Below, piece by piece: positions 40,861-49,474 of a stretch of DNA of 64,000 nucleotides (its first letter is position 1; every line of letters starts with the position of its first letter). The translations under genes and the position numbers were made by a program. Origin of the DNA: Streptomyces sp. NBC_00306 (GTDB lineage: Bacteria > Actinomycetota > Actinomycetes > Streptomycetales > Streptomycetaceae); NCBI RefSeq assembly GCF_036169555.1, contig NZ_CP108032.1, positions 1,426,001-1,490,000 on the forward strand. Direction: 5' to 3'. The notes beneath the pieces are model-generated. The model made no database searches, was not told the DNA's origin, and worked only from the letters and a program-made list of their open reading frames with translations.

Positions 40861-43689
40861 TCAGCCCACCGAGCTGTAGGCAACAACCCCCCGCAGCAAC
40901 CCCTCCACCGCCTTGCGCGCGTTCTTCGAGACCGTGCTGCCTTCCCGCGGTGCCGCCGCCGCGATCTGACCGAGTACGTCGATCACCTGCTTCGTCCAGC
41001 GCACGAAGTCACCCGCCGGCATGTCCGCCTCGCGCAGCACCTCGTCCAGGCTCCTGTCCGACGCCCACTGGTACGCCGCCCAGGCGAAGCCCAGGTCCGG
41101 TTCCCGCTGGCCCACACCCTCCGCCTGGTTGATCTTGAAGTCTTCTTCGAGCGCGTCGAGCCTGCCCCAGATCTGCACCATCTCGCCGAGCGCGACCTTC
41201 GCCTTGCCCGCCGGGACCTTTGGGGCCACCGCGTCGTCCGACTGGCGGGCCTCGTAGACCAATGCCGAGACGCACGCGGCCAGTTCGGCAGGGTTGAGCC
41301 CCTCCCACACACCCTCGCGCAGGCACTCGCTCGCCAGCAGGTCGAGCTCGCCGTAGAGCCGGGCGAGACGCTTGCCGTGTTCGGTGACCTCGTCGTCGCG
41401 CAGATAGTCCATCTCGGTCAGCAGCGCCACGATGCGGTCGAAGGTGCGGGCGATGGTGTTCGTCCGGCCCTCGATCCGCCGCTCCAGCTGGCGCGTGTCC
41501 CGCTGGAGCCGGTGGTAGCGCTCGGCCCAGCGCGCATGGTCCTCGCGCTCGTCGCAGCCGTGGCACGGGTGCGCGCGCAACTCCGAACGCAGCCGGGCGA
41601 TCTCGCGGTCGTCCGCCGCTGCGGCCCGCTGCTTGCGGTGCCTGTCGGGGACGATGTGGCCCGCCTTGGTGCGCAGCGCGGACGCCAGGTCGCGCCGCGA
41701 CTGCGGCGACCGCGCGTTGAACGACTTCGGGATCCGCATCCGCTCCAGCGCCTCCACCGGCACCGGGAAGTCCATCGACGCCAGCCGCTTGACCTGCCTC
41801 TCCGCGGTCAGCACCAACGGCCGCGGGCCGTCGTGCTGTTCGAACCCGCGGTGTCCGTTGGTCCGTCCCGCCGGGATCCCGGGGTCGAGCACCAGCGCCA
41901 GACCGGCGAACTTGCCCGTCGGCACATGGATGACGTCGCCGGGCTTCAGCTTCTCCAGCGAGGTCGCCGCCGCGGCCCGCCGCTGTGCCGCGCCCTGCTT
42001 CGCCAGCTCGGTCTCGCGGTCCTTGAGTTCACGGCGCAGCCGCGCGTACTCCTCGAAGTCGCCGAGGTGGCAGGTCATGCCCGCGCGGTAGCCCTCCAGG
42101 CCCTCTTCGTTCTTCTGGACCTGACGCGAGATACCGACAACGGACCTGTCCGCCTGGAACTGCGCGAACGACGTCTCCAGCAGCTCGCGCGAGCGGTGCC
42201 GACCGAACTGCTGCACCAGATTGACCGCCATGTTGTACGACGGCCTGAAGCTGGAGCGCAGGGGGTAGGTCCGCGTGCCGGCGAGACCCGCGAGCGCCGC
42301 CGGGTCCATGCCGCGCTGCCACAGCACCACGGCATGACCCTCGACATCGATACCGCGCCGCCCGGCGCGCCCCGTCAACTGCGTGTACTCACCGGGCGTG
42401 ATGTCCGCGTGCTGCTCGCCGTTCCACTTGACGAGCTTCTCCAACACCACGGAACGCGCGGGCATGTTGATCCCGAGCGCCAGTGTCTCCGTGGCGAACA
42501 CGGCCTTGACCAGGCCGCGGACGAAGAGTTCCTCGACGACTTCCTTGAAGGTCGGCAGCATCCCGGCGTGGTGCGCGGCAACGCCCCGCTCCAGACCCTC
42601 CAGCCACTCGTAGTAGCCGAGGACGTGCAGATCCTCCGTGGGGATCGACCGGGTCCGCTCCTCGACGATCTCGCGCACCCTCACCCGCGCCTCGTCGTCG
42701 TTCAACCGCAGCCCCGCGTACAGACATTGCTGTACGGCGGCCTCGCAGCCGGCCCGGCTGAAGATGAAGGTGATCGCGGGCAGCAGCCCTTCCGCGTCGA
42801 GCCGGTCGATGACCTCGGGACGCCCGGGGGTCCAGATCCGGCTGCGCTGACGGCGCTCGCGCTCGCGGTCGGCCTCGCGCACCATCTTGCCGCGCCGCCG
42901 GTCACGCGGGTTGTACGTGCGCTGGTTCTCCATCCGCGCCAGACGCACCAGGTCGGGGTTGACCTCGCGCCGGCCGGTCCCCCGGCCGCCGTGGTCGCTC
43001 TCCTCCTCGAACAGGTCGTACATCCGCCGGCCGGCCATGACGTGCTGCCAGAGCGGCACGGGCCGGTGCTCGGAGACGATCACCTCGGTGTCGCCACGGA
43101 CGGTGTCCAGCCAGTCACCGAACTCCTCCGCGTTGGAGACGGTCGCGGAGAGCGACACCAGCGTCACCGACTCGGGGAGGTGGATGATCACTTCCTCCCA
43201 GACGGCGCCGCGGAAGCGGTCGGAGAGGTAGTGGACCTCGTCCATCACCACATAGCCGAGGCCGAGCAGCGACTGCGAGCCCGCGTACAGCATGTTGCGC
43301 AGCACCTCGGTGGTCATCACGACCACCGGCGCCTCGGAGTTGATGCTGTTGTCGCCGGTCAGCAGGCCGACCTTGTCCGCGCCGTAGCGCTTGGCCAGGT
43401 CGGCGTACTTCTGGTTGGACAGCGCCTTGATGGGCGTGGTGTAGAAGCATTTGCGGCCCTGCTGAAGGGCCAGGTGGACGGCGAACTCGCCGACGATGGT
43501 CTTGCCGGACCCGGTGGGTGCGGCGACGAGCACGCCCTTGCCCGCTTCCAGAGCCTGACAGGCTTCGATCTGGAACGGGTCCAGATCGAATTCGTACATC
43601 TCGCGGAAGGGGGCCAGCGCAGTGGCCTCCTCGGCGGCGCGGATGCGGGCGGCGGCGTAGCGCTCAGCGGGAGAGAGGTCCTCGGTCAT
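40861..43689 (-). CDS. helY: HelY/Ski2-like DEAD/DEAH-box RNA helicase
   Basis: A 942-residue helicase from the ATG at 43689; a GTG three codons earlier is an alternative. Walker A is APTGSGKT, motif II DEVHYLSD, motif III SATVSNAEEF and motif VI QLTGRAGRRGID. The C-terminal half has the KOW/arch region (KPGDVIHVPTGKFAGLALVL) and the DSHCT domain (YQWASDRSLDEVLREADMPAGDFVRWTKQVIDVLGQIA). A CHGCDEREDHARW segment may bind metal. Such enzymes unwind structured RNA for processing or decay. It lies downstream of tatC, separated by a strong hairpin, so it is an independent unit. Confidence 0.93.
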   Translation of the reverse strand: MTEDLSPAERYAAARIRAAEEATALAPFREMYEFDLDPFQIEACQALEAGKGVLVAAPTGSGKTIVGEFAVHLALQQGRKCFYTTPIKALSNQKYADLAKRYGADKVGLLTGDNSINSEAPVVVMTTEVLRNMLYAGSQSLLGLGYVVMDEVHYLSDRFRGAVWEEVIIHLPESVTLVSLSATVSNAEEFGDWLDTVRGDTEVIVSEHRPVPLWQHVMAGRRMYDLFEEESDHGGRGTGRREVNPDLVRLARMENQRTYNPRDRRRGKMVREADRERERRQRSRIWTPGRPEVIDRLDAEGLLPAITFIFSRAGCEAAVQQCLYAGLRLNDDEARVRVREIVEERTRSIPTEDLHVLGYYEWLEGLERGVAAHHAGMLPTFKEVVEELFVRGLVKAVFATETLALGINMPARSVVLEKLVKWNGEQHADITPGEYTQLTGRAGRRGIDVEGHAVVLWQRGMDPAALAGLAGTRTYPLRSSFRPSYNMAVNLVQQFGRHRSRELLETSFAQFQADRSVVGISRQVQKNEEGLEGYRAGMTCHLGDFEEYARLRRELKDRETELAKQGAAQRRAAAATSLEKLKPGDVIHVPTGKFAGLALVLDPGIPAGRTNGHRGFEQHDGPRPLVLTAERQVKRLASMDFPVPVEALERMRIPKSFNARSPQSRRDLASALRTKAGHIVPDRHRKQRAAAADDREIARLRSELRAHPCHGCDEREDHARWAERYHRLQRDTRQLERRIEGRTNTIARTFDRIVALLTEMDYLRDDEVTEHGKRLARLYGELDLLASECLREGVWEGLNPAELAACVSALVYEARQSDDAVAPKVPAGKAKVALGEMVQIWGRLDALEEDFKINQAEGVGQREPDLGFAWAAYQWASDRSLDEVLREADMPAGDFVRWTKQVIDVLGQIAAAAPREGSTVSKNARKAVEGLLRGVVAYSSVG

Positions 43690-43777
43690 CTTGTACACGA
43701 GCCTACCCGTCAGCTCTGACAGTCACCGCGATCTTTATTTTCCGCCCCGGCCACCCGGCCGGACGCGGTACGGGCGC

Positions 43778-43884
43778 GCGAAGGCGCCGTCCCGGACACG
43801 GCCCAGCGCGCCGCCCGGACGGCGAAAGGCGCCGGACGGACACGGCCCAGCACCCCGCCCGGGACGGCGAAGGGGCCGGACGGA
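43778..43884. repeat. Imperfect 44-bp tandem repeat between helY and tatC
   Basis: GGACACGGCCCAGC recurs at 43794 and 43838. GGCGAAAGGCGCCGG at 43821 recurs as GGCGAAGGGGCCGG at 43866. Together they give about two and a half units. The last unit forms the left arm of the tatC terminator, so the array may derive from duplication of a terminator arm. Confidence 0.6.
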
Positions 43885-43904
43885 GATTCCGTCCGGCCCC
43901 TTCG
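43868..43904 (-). terminator. Terminator hairpin after tatC
   Basis: A perfect 17-bp stem (43868-43884 with 43888-43904) and a three-base loop lie 13 bases past the tatC stop codon. Confidence 0.9.
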
Positions 43905-43917
43905 CACATCCCGCGTC

Positions 43918-44886
43918 TCAGGTGATGTCGTCGTATCCGTTGAGCCGGTGCGAACGTCCGCCGTCCGCCTCGCCCGTCGCCTGCTCCGGCAGGGCGCGCG
44001 TCGCGGAGACGGGCTCGATCTCGCCGATGTCCTCCGGCGTGAGGTCGAGCTCGGAGGCCTCGTCGGCCCGGGGGCCCTTGGCGTCCCGGATGGCCCGGCG
44101 GCGGTCGTTGACCAGCGAGATACCGGTGGCGACGAAGTACAGCACGGTGATGGGCGCCGCCAGCGCGATCATCGTGAGCGGGTCGGTGCTGGGCGTGGCC
44201 AGGGCGGCGAAGACGGTGATGCCCATGATCATGCCGCGCCACCAGCCGAGCATCCGCCGGCCGGTGATGACCCCGCCTAGGTTGAGCAGGACCAGCAGCA
44301 GCGGCAGCTCGAAGGCGAGGCCGAAGACGATCACCATACGGGTCACGAGGTCGAGCAGATCGTCCAGCGGCAGCAGGTTGTCCACACCGAACGGCGTGAA
44401 CTCGATCAGCACCTTCGCGGTGGTCGGCAGCACCTGGTAGGCGAAGTAGCCGCCGCCCAGGAAGAGGGGGAAGCCGGCGCCCACGAAGATCAGCGCGTAC
44501 TTCTTCTCACTCTTGTGCAGGCCGGGCGCGAGGAAGGCCCACAGCTGGTAGAGCCAGATCGGCGAGGCGAGGACGACACCCGCCATGAGGGAGACCTTCA
44601 GCGCGAGGGTGAACGGCGTCAGCAGGCCATTGATGGTGATCTGCGCGCACGTGGTGTCCTCGGGCTTCTTCGCCAGCTCCGAGAAGGAGCTGGGGCAACC
44701 CACCGACTCCAGAACGGGCTTCGTGAAGAAGTTGATGATGTCGTTGTAGAAGAAGGCGGCGACGACCGTGATGGCCACGATCGCCAGGAGTCCCTTCGCG
44801 AGCCTGTTCCGAAGCTCACGCAGGTGCTCCACGAGGGGCATCCGCCCCTCGGGATCCCTCTCCTGCTTGCGGGCAGACTTGAGCAA
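43918..44886 (-). CDS. tatC: Sec-independent translocase subunit TatC
   Basis: A 322-residue membrane protein with six transmembrane helices, the receptor for twin-arginine signal peptides. The N-terminal cytoplasmic stretch RMPLVEHLRELRNRL and the loop LASPIWLYQLWAFLAPGLHKSEKK carry the conserved signal-peptide-contact residues. The helix-4 region FELPLLLVLLNLGGV is also canonical. The about 70-residue acidic C-terminal tail is an actinobacterial extension. It lies 61 bases downstream of tatA in a two-gene operon. No tatB is in the window; in Streptomyces it sits elsewhere. Confidence 0.97.
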   Translation of the reverse strand: MLKSARKQERDPEGRMPLVEHLRELRNRLAKGLLAIVAITVVAAFFYNDIINFFTKPVLESVGCPSSFSELAKKPEDTTCAQITINGLLTPFTLALKVSLMAGVVLASPIWLYQLWAFLAPGLHKSEKKYALIFVGAGFPLFLGGGYFAYQVLPTTAKVLIEFTPFGVDNLLPLDDLLDLVTRMVIVFGLAFELPLLLVLLNLGGVITGRRMLGWWRGMIMGITVFAALATPSTDPLTMIALAAPITVLYFVATGISLVNDRRRAIRDAKGPRADEASELDLTPEDIGEIEPVSATRALPEQATGEADGGRSHRLNGYDDIT

Positions 44887-44947
44887 CCCACGTCCTCATC
44901 TCGTGCGGCAGGCCCTCACCGGTGACGGGGCCCTGGGCGGCTCTGTC

Positions 44948-45241
44948 TCAGCGCTGGGTGGTGTCCGTCGGCTCGGTCACGGGACGCGAGCTGGTCACAT
45001 CGCCGGGAGCGGCCTTGATCGTGCGCGGGTTGGCCTGGTCCTGCGGCGTACCGGGCTGCGGCGGGTCGGCGGGCGCGGGCTGCTGACCGCCCTCCGACTT
45101 CATCGCCTTGGCCTCGCTCTTGAGGATGCGGGCGGACTTGCCCAGCGAACGGGCCATGTCCGGAAGCTTCTTGGCGCCGAACAGGAGGATGATGACGACG
45201 AGGATCAGGATGATCTCCGGAGCGCCGATCCGTCCGAACAT
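44948..45241 (-). CDS. tatA: Sec-independent translocase subunit TatA
   Basis: A 97-residue pore-forming subunit. The N-terminal transmembrane helix ([30 protein letters not shown]) includes the FGAKKLP hinge and leads into an amphipathic helix. The C-terminal 45 residues are Pro/Gln/Thr-rich and disordered. I chose the ATG at 45241, since the upstream extension of the open frame is not conserved in character. Forms an operon with tatC. Confidence 0.96.
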   Translation of the reverse strand: MFGRIGAPEIILILVVIILLFGAKKLPDMARSLGKSARILKSEAKAMKSEGGQQPAPADPPQPGTPQDQANPRTIKAAPGDVTSSRPVTEPTDTTQR

Positions 45242-45461
45242 AAGCGTGTACCTTCTCACCGAGGCGGCTGGGGTGGGGCTGGCCTGCTGGTCGGACAGGC
45301 GTCCGACCGCCGTGCTGTGTGAGCGATCGTAACCCGGGGGAGTAAACGCAGGGCAATGCCTGTGCATACTCGCCGTTGCGGCCCGTGCCTCGCCGTCTGG
45401 GCCGCTGGGAGAAGCCTACCTCCGCGTCCCGCGGCCCCGAAGCCCCTCCCTCACCAGCGGT

Positions 45462-45659
45462 TCAGCGCAGGGTTTCGCCGGTACGGGCCATCTCGGTGGC
45501 CGCCTTCTCCAGGTCCTCGGCGGCGCGGTTGATCCGCTCCGTGGTACGGGCGACCTCGTGGCCGAGCCGCTGTGCCTCGACGAACACACGGATCGCGAGG
45601 ACGCCGAGAACGGCGATCCCGAGGAAGCCGAGAGCGATGGCGAGCATGGGCCAGAACAT
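45462..45659 (-). CDS. Small single-pass membrane protein with coiled coil
   Basis: A 65-residue protein: one N-terminal transmembrane helix (LAIALGFLGIAVLGVLAIRVFV) followed by a charged amphipathic helix (HEVARTTERINRAAEDLEKAATEM) with heptad spacing that suggests a coiled coil. No known domain. It lies upstream of tatA on the same strand, with a 220-base gap. Small membrane proteins of this form often assist larger complexes; a link to Tat is only positional. Confidence 0.65.
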   Translation of the reverse strand: MFWPMLAIALGFLGIAVLGVLAIRVFVEAQRLGHEVARTTERINRAAEDLEKAATEMARTGETLR

Positions 45660-45778
45660 GCGCAGAGCCTAGTGCCTCGACCGGCCATGTCTGCCCGTCA
45701 AGGGCTGGCGGCCCCGCAGCATGGGGGCCCTCCCGTGCCCGAAGGGCTAGCGGGGAGTGCGTGCGGGGCGGCGCGGCA

Positions 45779-45847
45779 GGACACGGCCGGGAGCGGCACT
45801 AGACGTTCGCGGCGGGACACAGCCGAGAGCGGCACTAGACGTTGCGG
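45779..45847. repeat. 36-bp direct tandem duplication at a gene end
   Basis: Two copies of GGACAC-GCCG-GAGCGGCACTAGACGTT start at 45779 and 45815. The second copy contains the last codons and TAG stop of the zinc-ribbon gene, so the first is a displaced copy of its 3' end. The rest of 45660-45834 holds no gene. Confidence 0.75.
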
Positions 45848-46098
45848 ACAGTGGAGTGGAGCCGCAGCGTGCTCACGCCGCCGCCGGTGAGGAGTTCGAT
45901 GATCCGCTCCCCCGCCGGCTTGCGGACGGCGGAGCCGCACTCGGGGCAGGTGAAGGAGTAGAAGGTCGTACGGTGGCTGCCGCCGATCGCGAGCCGCAGC
46001 GCCCCGGCGGAGAGTTCGAAGCGCGCGCGGCAGTCGGGGCAGCCGGCCTTGAAGAGGACCGGAGCCATCGACGCAGCGAAACCGGATGTCACAGACAT
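45835..46098 (-). CDS. Small zinc-ribbon protein
   Basis: An 87-residue protein with two CxxC pairs (CPDC at about 20-23 and CPEC at about 51-54), the spacing of a zinc ribbon. Between them lies a beta-rich segment (ARFELSAGALRLAIGGSHRTTFYSF). The C-terminus (ERIIELLTGGGVSTLRL) looks helical. ATG start; it lies 15 bases downstream of pafC on the same strand and may be its operon partner. Function is unknown; nucleic-acid or protein binding is possible. Confidence 0.75.
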   Translation of the reverse strand: MSVTSGFAASMAPVLFKAGCPDCRARFELSAGALRLAIGGSHRTTFYSFTCPECGSAVRKPAGERIIELLTGGGVSTLRLHSTVRNV

Positions 46099-46113
46099 GT
46101 GCCGCGATTCTCC

Positions 46114-47070
46114 CTATTCCTGGCCGTCGTAGGCCGCGAGCGCCTCGCGTGCCGCCTGCCGCGCGCTGTCCGCGAGGTCCTGGGGCGCGACGATCCGGCC
46201 GTCCTGGCCGAGCCGCAGCGCCAGCCGGCGCAGCGAGGACGGGGACGGAGTACGCAGGGTGATGCGCAGACAGCCGTCCGCGAGCTCCTCGGCGCTGTCG
46301 TGCGGGTAGTACTCCGCCACCCAGCGGCCGCCGGGTCCCACCTCGATGACCACCTCGGGATCGTCGGCGGAGGGCTGGACCAGCCCCTCCGACAGATCCC
46401 GCAGTTCGATCTCGGGCGGCGCGGACGGGGCGTCGAGCAGTTTGATCTCGGCGACCCGGTCGAGCCGGAAGGTCCGGCGTGCCTCGGAGAGGCGGCACCA
46501 GGCCTCCATGTAGGTGTGCCCGACGGCGAAGAGCCGGATCGGGTCGACCTCGCGCTCGGTGAGCTCGTCACGCGCGGGCGAGTAGTACCGCAGCCACAGC
46601 CGCCGGCGCTCCGAGATCGCCCGGTCCACCTCGGCGAAGACCCCGCCCTCGGACTCGAAGGTCACGGACAGCCGCGAGCTCGCCCCGGCCACCTCGCCCG
46701 CGGCCGCCTCCAGCTTGGCGGTGGCCCGGATCAGGGCCTCGCGGTCGCCCTCGCGCAGCCCGGGCAGCATGGCCACGGCGCGCGCGGCCACCAGCAGCGC
46801 GGTCGCCTCGTCGGCCGCGAGACGCAGCGGCTCGGCGACGTCGTCGGGGTTGTGCCACCAGATGCGGTCGCCGTCGGTGTCGATGTCGAGGAGGTCACCG
46901 CCACGGAAGCTGGTCCCGCACATCGGCAGGACGTCGAGGTCGGAGATCAGCTCGTCCTCGGTGATCCCGAAGGCGCGGGCGACGTCCCCGACGCGGGCGC
47001 CGGGGCGCTCGCGCAGATAGGTCACCAGCGAGAGCATCCGTCTGGTCTGATCGATGGCGTTGGCGGCCAT
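46114..47070 (-). CDS. pafC: WYL-domain transcriptional activator PafC
   Basis: A 318-residue WYL protein with an N-terminal winged helix (RRMLSLVTYLRERPGARVGDVARAFGITEDELISDLDVL). A central WYL domain (RLWLRYYSPARDELTEREVDPIRLFAVGHTYMEAWCRLSEARRTFRLDRVAEI) and a C-terminal WCX extension follow. With PafB it forms the PafBC activator of the LexA-independent DNA-damage response in actinobacteria. Start ATG at 47070 after a GGGGGACAG site; the longer frame upstream runs through pafB. Lies 17 bases after pafB. Confidence 0.93.
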   Translation of the reverse strand: MAANAIDQTRRMLSLVTYLRERPGARVGDVARAFGITEDELISDLDVLPMCGTSFRGGDLLDIDTDGDRIWWHNPDDVAEPLRLAADEATALLVAARAVAMLPGLREGDREALIRATAKLEAAAGEVAGASSRLSVTFESEGGVFAEVDRAISERRRLWLRYYSPARDELTEREVDPIRLFAVGHTYMEAWCRLSEARRTFRLDRVAEIKLLDAPSAPPEIELRDLSEGLVQPSADDPEVVIEVGPGGRWVAEYYPHDSAEELADGCLRITLRTPSPSSLRRLALRLGQDGRIVAPQDLADSARQAAREALAAYDGQE

Positions 47071-47087
47071 GGTCGTAACTGTCCCCC

Positions 47088-48044
47088 TCAGCCCTTGGCC
47101 ACGGCGCGCAGCCGCTCCACCACGTCGGCCCGCAGATCCGCGGGCTCCAGGACGACGACATCCGGGCCGAACTCCACCAGCCAGGCATCCAGACCGTGTC
47201 CGTACGGAATCTCCAACTCTTCCCAGCCGTCCCCCAGTTCCCGTACCGACGCGGCCCTGGCACGCAGCGGGTAGCCGCAGCCGGTGCGCAGCCGGATCCG
47301 GGCGGTGCGGGTCGCGGTCTCCCCCGCCCAGCTCTCCACCGTCTCGCGGACGGTGACGACGTCGGGGACCGGCGCGGTGAAGGAGCCGGCGCGCGAGCGG
47401 ACCTTGCCGGTGATGCGGGAGAGCCGGAAGACGCGCTCGGCCGCCCGCTCCCGGTCCCAGCCGGCCAGGTACCAGTGGCCGCGCCAGCATTCGAGCGTCC
47501 AGGGTTCGACCTGGCGCTGCTCGGGACGGGCCGCGTTCCCCTTGCGGTAGTCGAAGACCACGGGCCGGCGGTGGCGGCAGGCGAGCATCAGCGGCTCGAA
47601 GGCGGCTTCGTGCACGGGGATACGGGGCTCCAGCGCGCTGTGCTGTGCCTCGTAGGAGTCCTCGGCCTCGGGCATGCCTGCCGCGCGCAGCTTCTGGAGT
47701 GCACCGCTGGCCGCGCCGGCGAGCCTGGCCTGCTGCCAGACCTTGGCCGCGAGGCCGAGAGCGGCCGCTTCCTCGGCGTCGAGCGTGATGGCGGGCAGCC
47801 GGTTGCTGTCGCGGCGGGCGAGATAGCCGGTGTCACCGTCGAGGTTCTCGACGGTCTCGATGACCAGGCCGAGTTCGCGCAGATCGTCCTTGTCGCGCTC
47901 GAACATCCGGTTGAAGGAGTCGTCGGAGCCCGCTTCGAGGTAGGCCTCGATGGATCCGCGCAGTTCGCGTTTGCTGAGGGGGCGCCGGGTTCCGAGCAGG
48001 CACAGCGCCAGATTCATCAGCCGCTCCGCCTTGGCAATGGCCAT
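47088..48044 (-). CDS. pafB: WYL-domain transcriptional activator PafB
   Basis: A 318-residue WYL protein, paralogous to PafC. HTH region AERLMNLALCLLGTRRPLSKRELRGSIEAY; WYL core RPVVFDYRKGNAARPEQRQVEPWTLECWRGHWYLAGWDRERAAERVFRLSRI; C-terminal WCX domain. PafB and PafC act as a heterodimer-like activator with the primary sigma factor at damage-inducible promoters, thought to be triggered by single-stranded DNA. First gene of the pafB-pafC unit. An IS30 element sits 110 bases upstream, so its promoter region may be altered relative to relatives. Confidence 0.93.
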   Translation of the reverse strand: MAIAKAERLMNLALCLLGTRRPLSKRELRGSIEAYLEAGSDDSFNRMFERDKDDLRELGLVIETVENLDGDTGYLARRDSNRLPAITLDAEEAAALGLAAKVWQQARLAGAASGALQKLRAAGMPEAEDSYEAQHSALEPRIPVHEAAFEPLMLACRHRRPVVFDYRKGNAARPEQRQVEPWTLECWRGHWYLAGWDRERAAERVFRLSRITGKVRSRAGSFTAPVPDVVTVRETVESWAGETATRTARIRLRTGCGYPLRARAASVRELGDGWEELEIPYGHGLDAWLVEFGPDVVVLEPADLRADVVERLRAVAKG

Positions 48045-48123
48045 CGACGCCCTGCACCTCTTCTGATCGAGTCACTTCCGCCCAGCGACGACCGTACCGC
48101 CCCGGGGTGTCGCGGCAAAGCCG

Positions 48124-48134
48124 AGGGCCCATGC
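48124..48134. other. Left arm of a palindrome split by the IS30 element
   Basis: AGGGCCCATGC is the exact complement of GCATGGGCCCT at 49448-49458, on the other side of the insertion. Without the element the two arms would be separated by about 33 bases, forming a terminator-like hairpin downstream of the FKBP gene. Confidence 0.65.
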
Positions 48135-48153
48135 CCCCCAGGGCGGTTTCTAG

Positions 48154-49429
48154 GGATCGTCGCAACACCTGGTGGTGTTGATCAGATCGCGAGCAGTTTA
48201 TGCAGGCGCTCGGCTGGGGTTTCCCAGCCGAGCGTTTTGCGTGGGCGGCGGTTGAGCTGGTCGGCGACGGCTGTCAGGTGGTCAGGGGTGTGGACGGACA
48301 GGTCGGTGCCCTTCGGGAAGTACTGCCGCAGCAGGCCGTTCGTGTTCTCGTTCGAGCCGCGCTGCCAGGGGCTGGCCGGGTCGCAGAAGTAGACCGGGAT
48401 GTCGGTGGCAAGGGTGAACTCGCCGTGTCGCGCCATCTCGCTGCCCTGGTCCCAGGTCAGGGACCGCTTCAGCTGGGCGGGCAAGGTCTGGACGGTGGCC
48501 GTCAGGGTGCCGAGGACGGCCTCTGCCGTGTGGTCACCGGGCAGGTGCAGGAGCATCACGTAGCGGGTGGCACGCTCCACGAGGGTGCCGATCGCGGACT
48601 TTCCGTCCTTGCCGATGATCAGGTCGCCCTCCCAGTGCCCGGGAACAGCTCGGTCTGCGGCTTCGGCGGGGCGTTCGCTGATCATGACCATCGGCGTGGT
48701 GAAGCGGGGCTGACGGCAGTTGGCCTGCCGCTGGGGTCTGCGGCGGGCGCGGCCGGAACGCAGAGCGCCGGCAAGCTCACGGCGCAGCTGGCCCCTGCCC
48801 TGGACATAGAGCGCCTGGTAGACGGTCTCGTGGACCACGTGCATCTCCGGCCGGTCGGGAAACTTCTGCCGCAGAGCCTGGCAGATCTGCTCCGGGCTCC
48901 ACTTCTCGTCCAGCATCGTCTGGACGGCCTCCCACAGCTCCGGCTTCTCAAGGATCTTGCGTGGCTTGGGGCGGGGCCGGCGGGCTTCGGCGCGGGCCTG
49001 GGCGGCGTGCGGCCGGTAGGCCCCGCTTCCGGGGTGGCGGTTGCGCCGTATCTCACGGCTGACCGTGGACGGGCTGCGGCCCAGCTCCGCGGCGATCGCC
49101 CGCACGGTGGCGTTCTCCCGAAGCCGGTCGGCAATGTGGATCCGCTCGTCCTCGCACAGATACCGGGACGAGCCGGAAGCCGGTACCACCGGATTGACCG
49201 GTGGTACCGGCTTCCGGTTCCGCTCTCCGGAGCGGCCGTTGCGCCACTTGTTGCCCGTCCGGCGGTCGACGCCGACGATCCGGCACGCCTCGGTGTTGCT
49301 GTAGCCCTGCTGCACGAGCCGGGAGTATTCCTCCCGCTCCCGTGACAGCTTCTTACGCCCCTGCGGCGTCCGGTCCGCTCGGATCTCGAAGTCCATCGCA
49401 CCCCTTGAACTGGGGTGTTGCGACAACCT
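48154..49429 (-). mobile_element. IS30-family insertion sequence, apparently intact
   Basis: A 1276-bp element with 16-bp terminal inverted repeats: left GGATCGTCGCAACACC and right (complement) AGGTTGTCGCAACACC, 13 of 16 identical. CTAG flanks both ends (48150-48153 and 49430-49433), consistent with a short target duplication. The single transposase gene fills most of it. The insertion lies in the pafB-FKBP gap, in the centre of a palindromic target, which is the known preference of IS30 elements. Confidence 0.9.
48182..49396 (-). CDS. IS30-family transposase
   Basis: A 404-residue transposase from the ATG at 49396, preceded by AAGGGG. Two helix-turn-helix regions are visible: LVQQGYSNTEACRIVGVDRRTGNKW and ATVRAIAAELGRSPSTVSREIRRN. 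The DDE catalytic residues lie in PGHWEGDLIIG, LTWDQGSEMARH and RGSNENTNGLLRQYFPKGTD, the last two being typical IS30 signatures. The frame is intact, so the enzyme is probably functional. A TTG at the inverted repeat edge would lengthen it by 10 residues. Confidence 0.95.
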   Translation of the reverse strand: MDFEIRADRTPQGRKKLSREREEYSRLVQQGYSNTEACRIVGVDRRTGNKWRNGRSGERNRKPVPPVNPVVPASGSSRYLCEDERIHIADRLRENATVRAIAAELGRSPSTVSREIRRNRHPGSGAYRPHAAQARAEARRPRPKPRKILEKPELWEAVQTMLDEKWSPEQICQALRQKFPDRPEMHVVHETVYQALYVQGRGQLRRELAGALRSGRARRRPQRQANCRQPRFTTPMVMISERPAEAADRAVPGHWEGDLIIGKDGKSAIGTLVERATRYVMLLHLPGDHTAEAVLGTLTATVQTLPAQLKRSLTWDQGSEMARHGEFTLATDIPVYFCDPASPWQRGSNENTNGLLRQYFPKGTDLSVHTPDHLTAVADQLNRRPRKTLGWETPAERLHKLLAI

Positions 49430-49447
49430 CTAGAACCAACGCAGGGA

Positions 49448-49458
49448 GCATGGGCCCT
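49448..49458. other. Right arm of the palindrome split by the IS30 element
   Basis: GCATGGGCCCT followed by TTT, 16 bases beyond the FKBP stop codon on the minus strand. It pairs with 48124-48134 across the inserted element. Termination of the FKBP transcript at this stem is probably lost or now depends on the element. Confidence 0.6.
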
Positions 49459-49474
49459 TTTCGACCGGAGACGA

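Noticed and set aside
40777..43719. A 980-codon plus-strand open frame
   Set aside because: Antisense to the HelY-like helicase, with low-complexity composition and no conserved domain.
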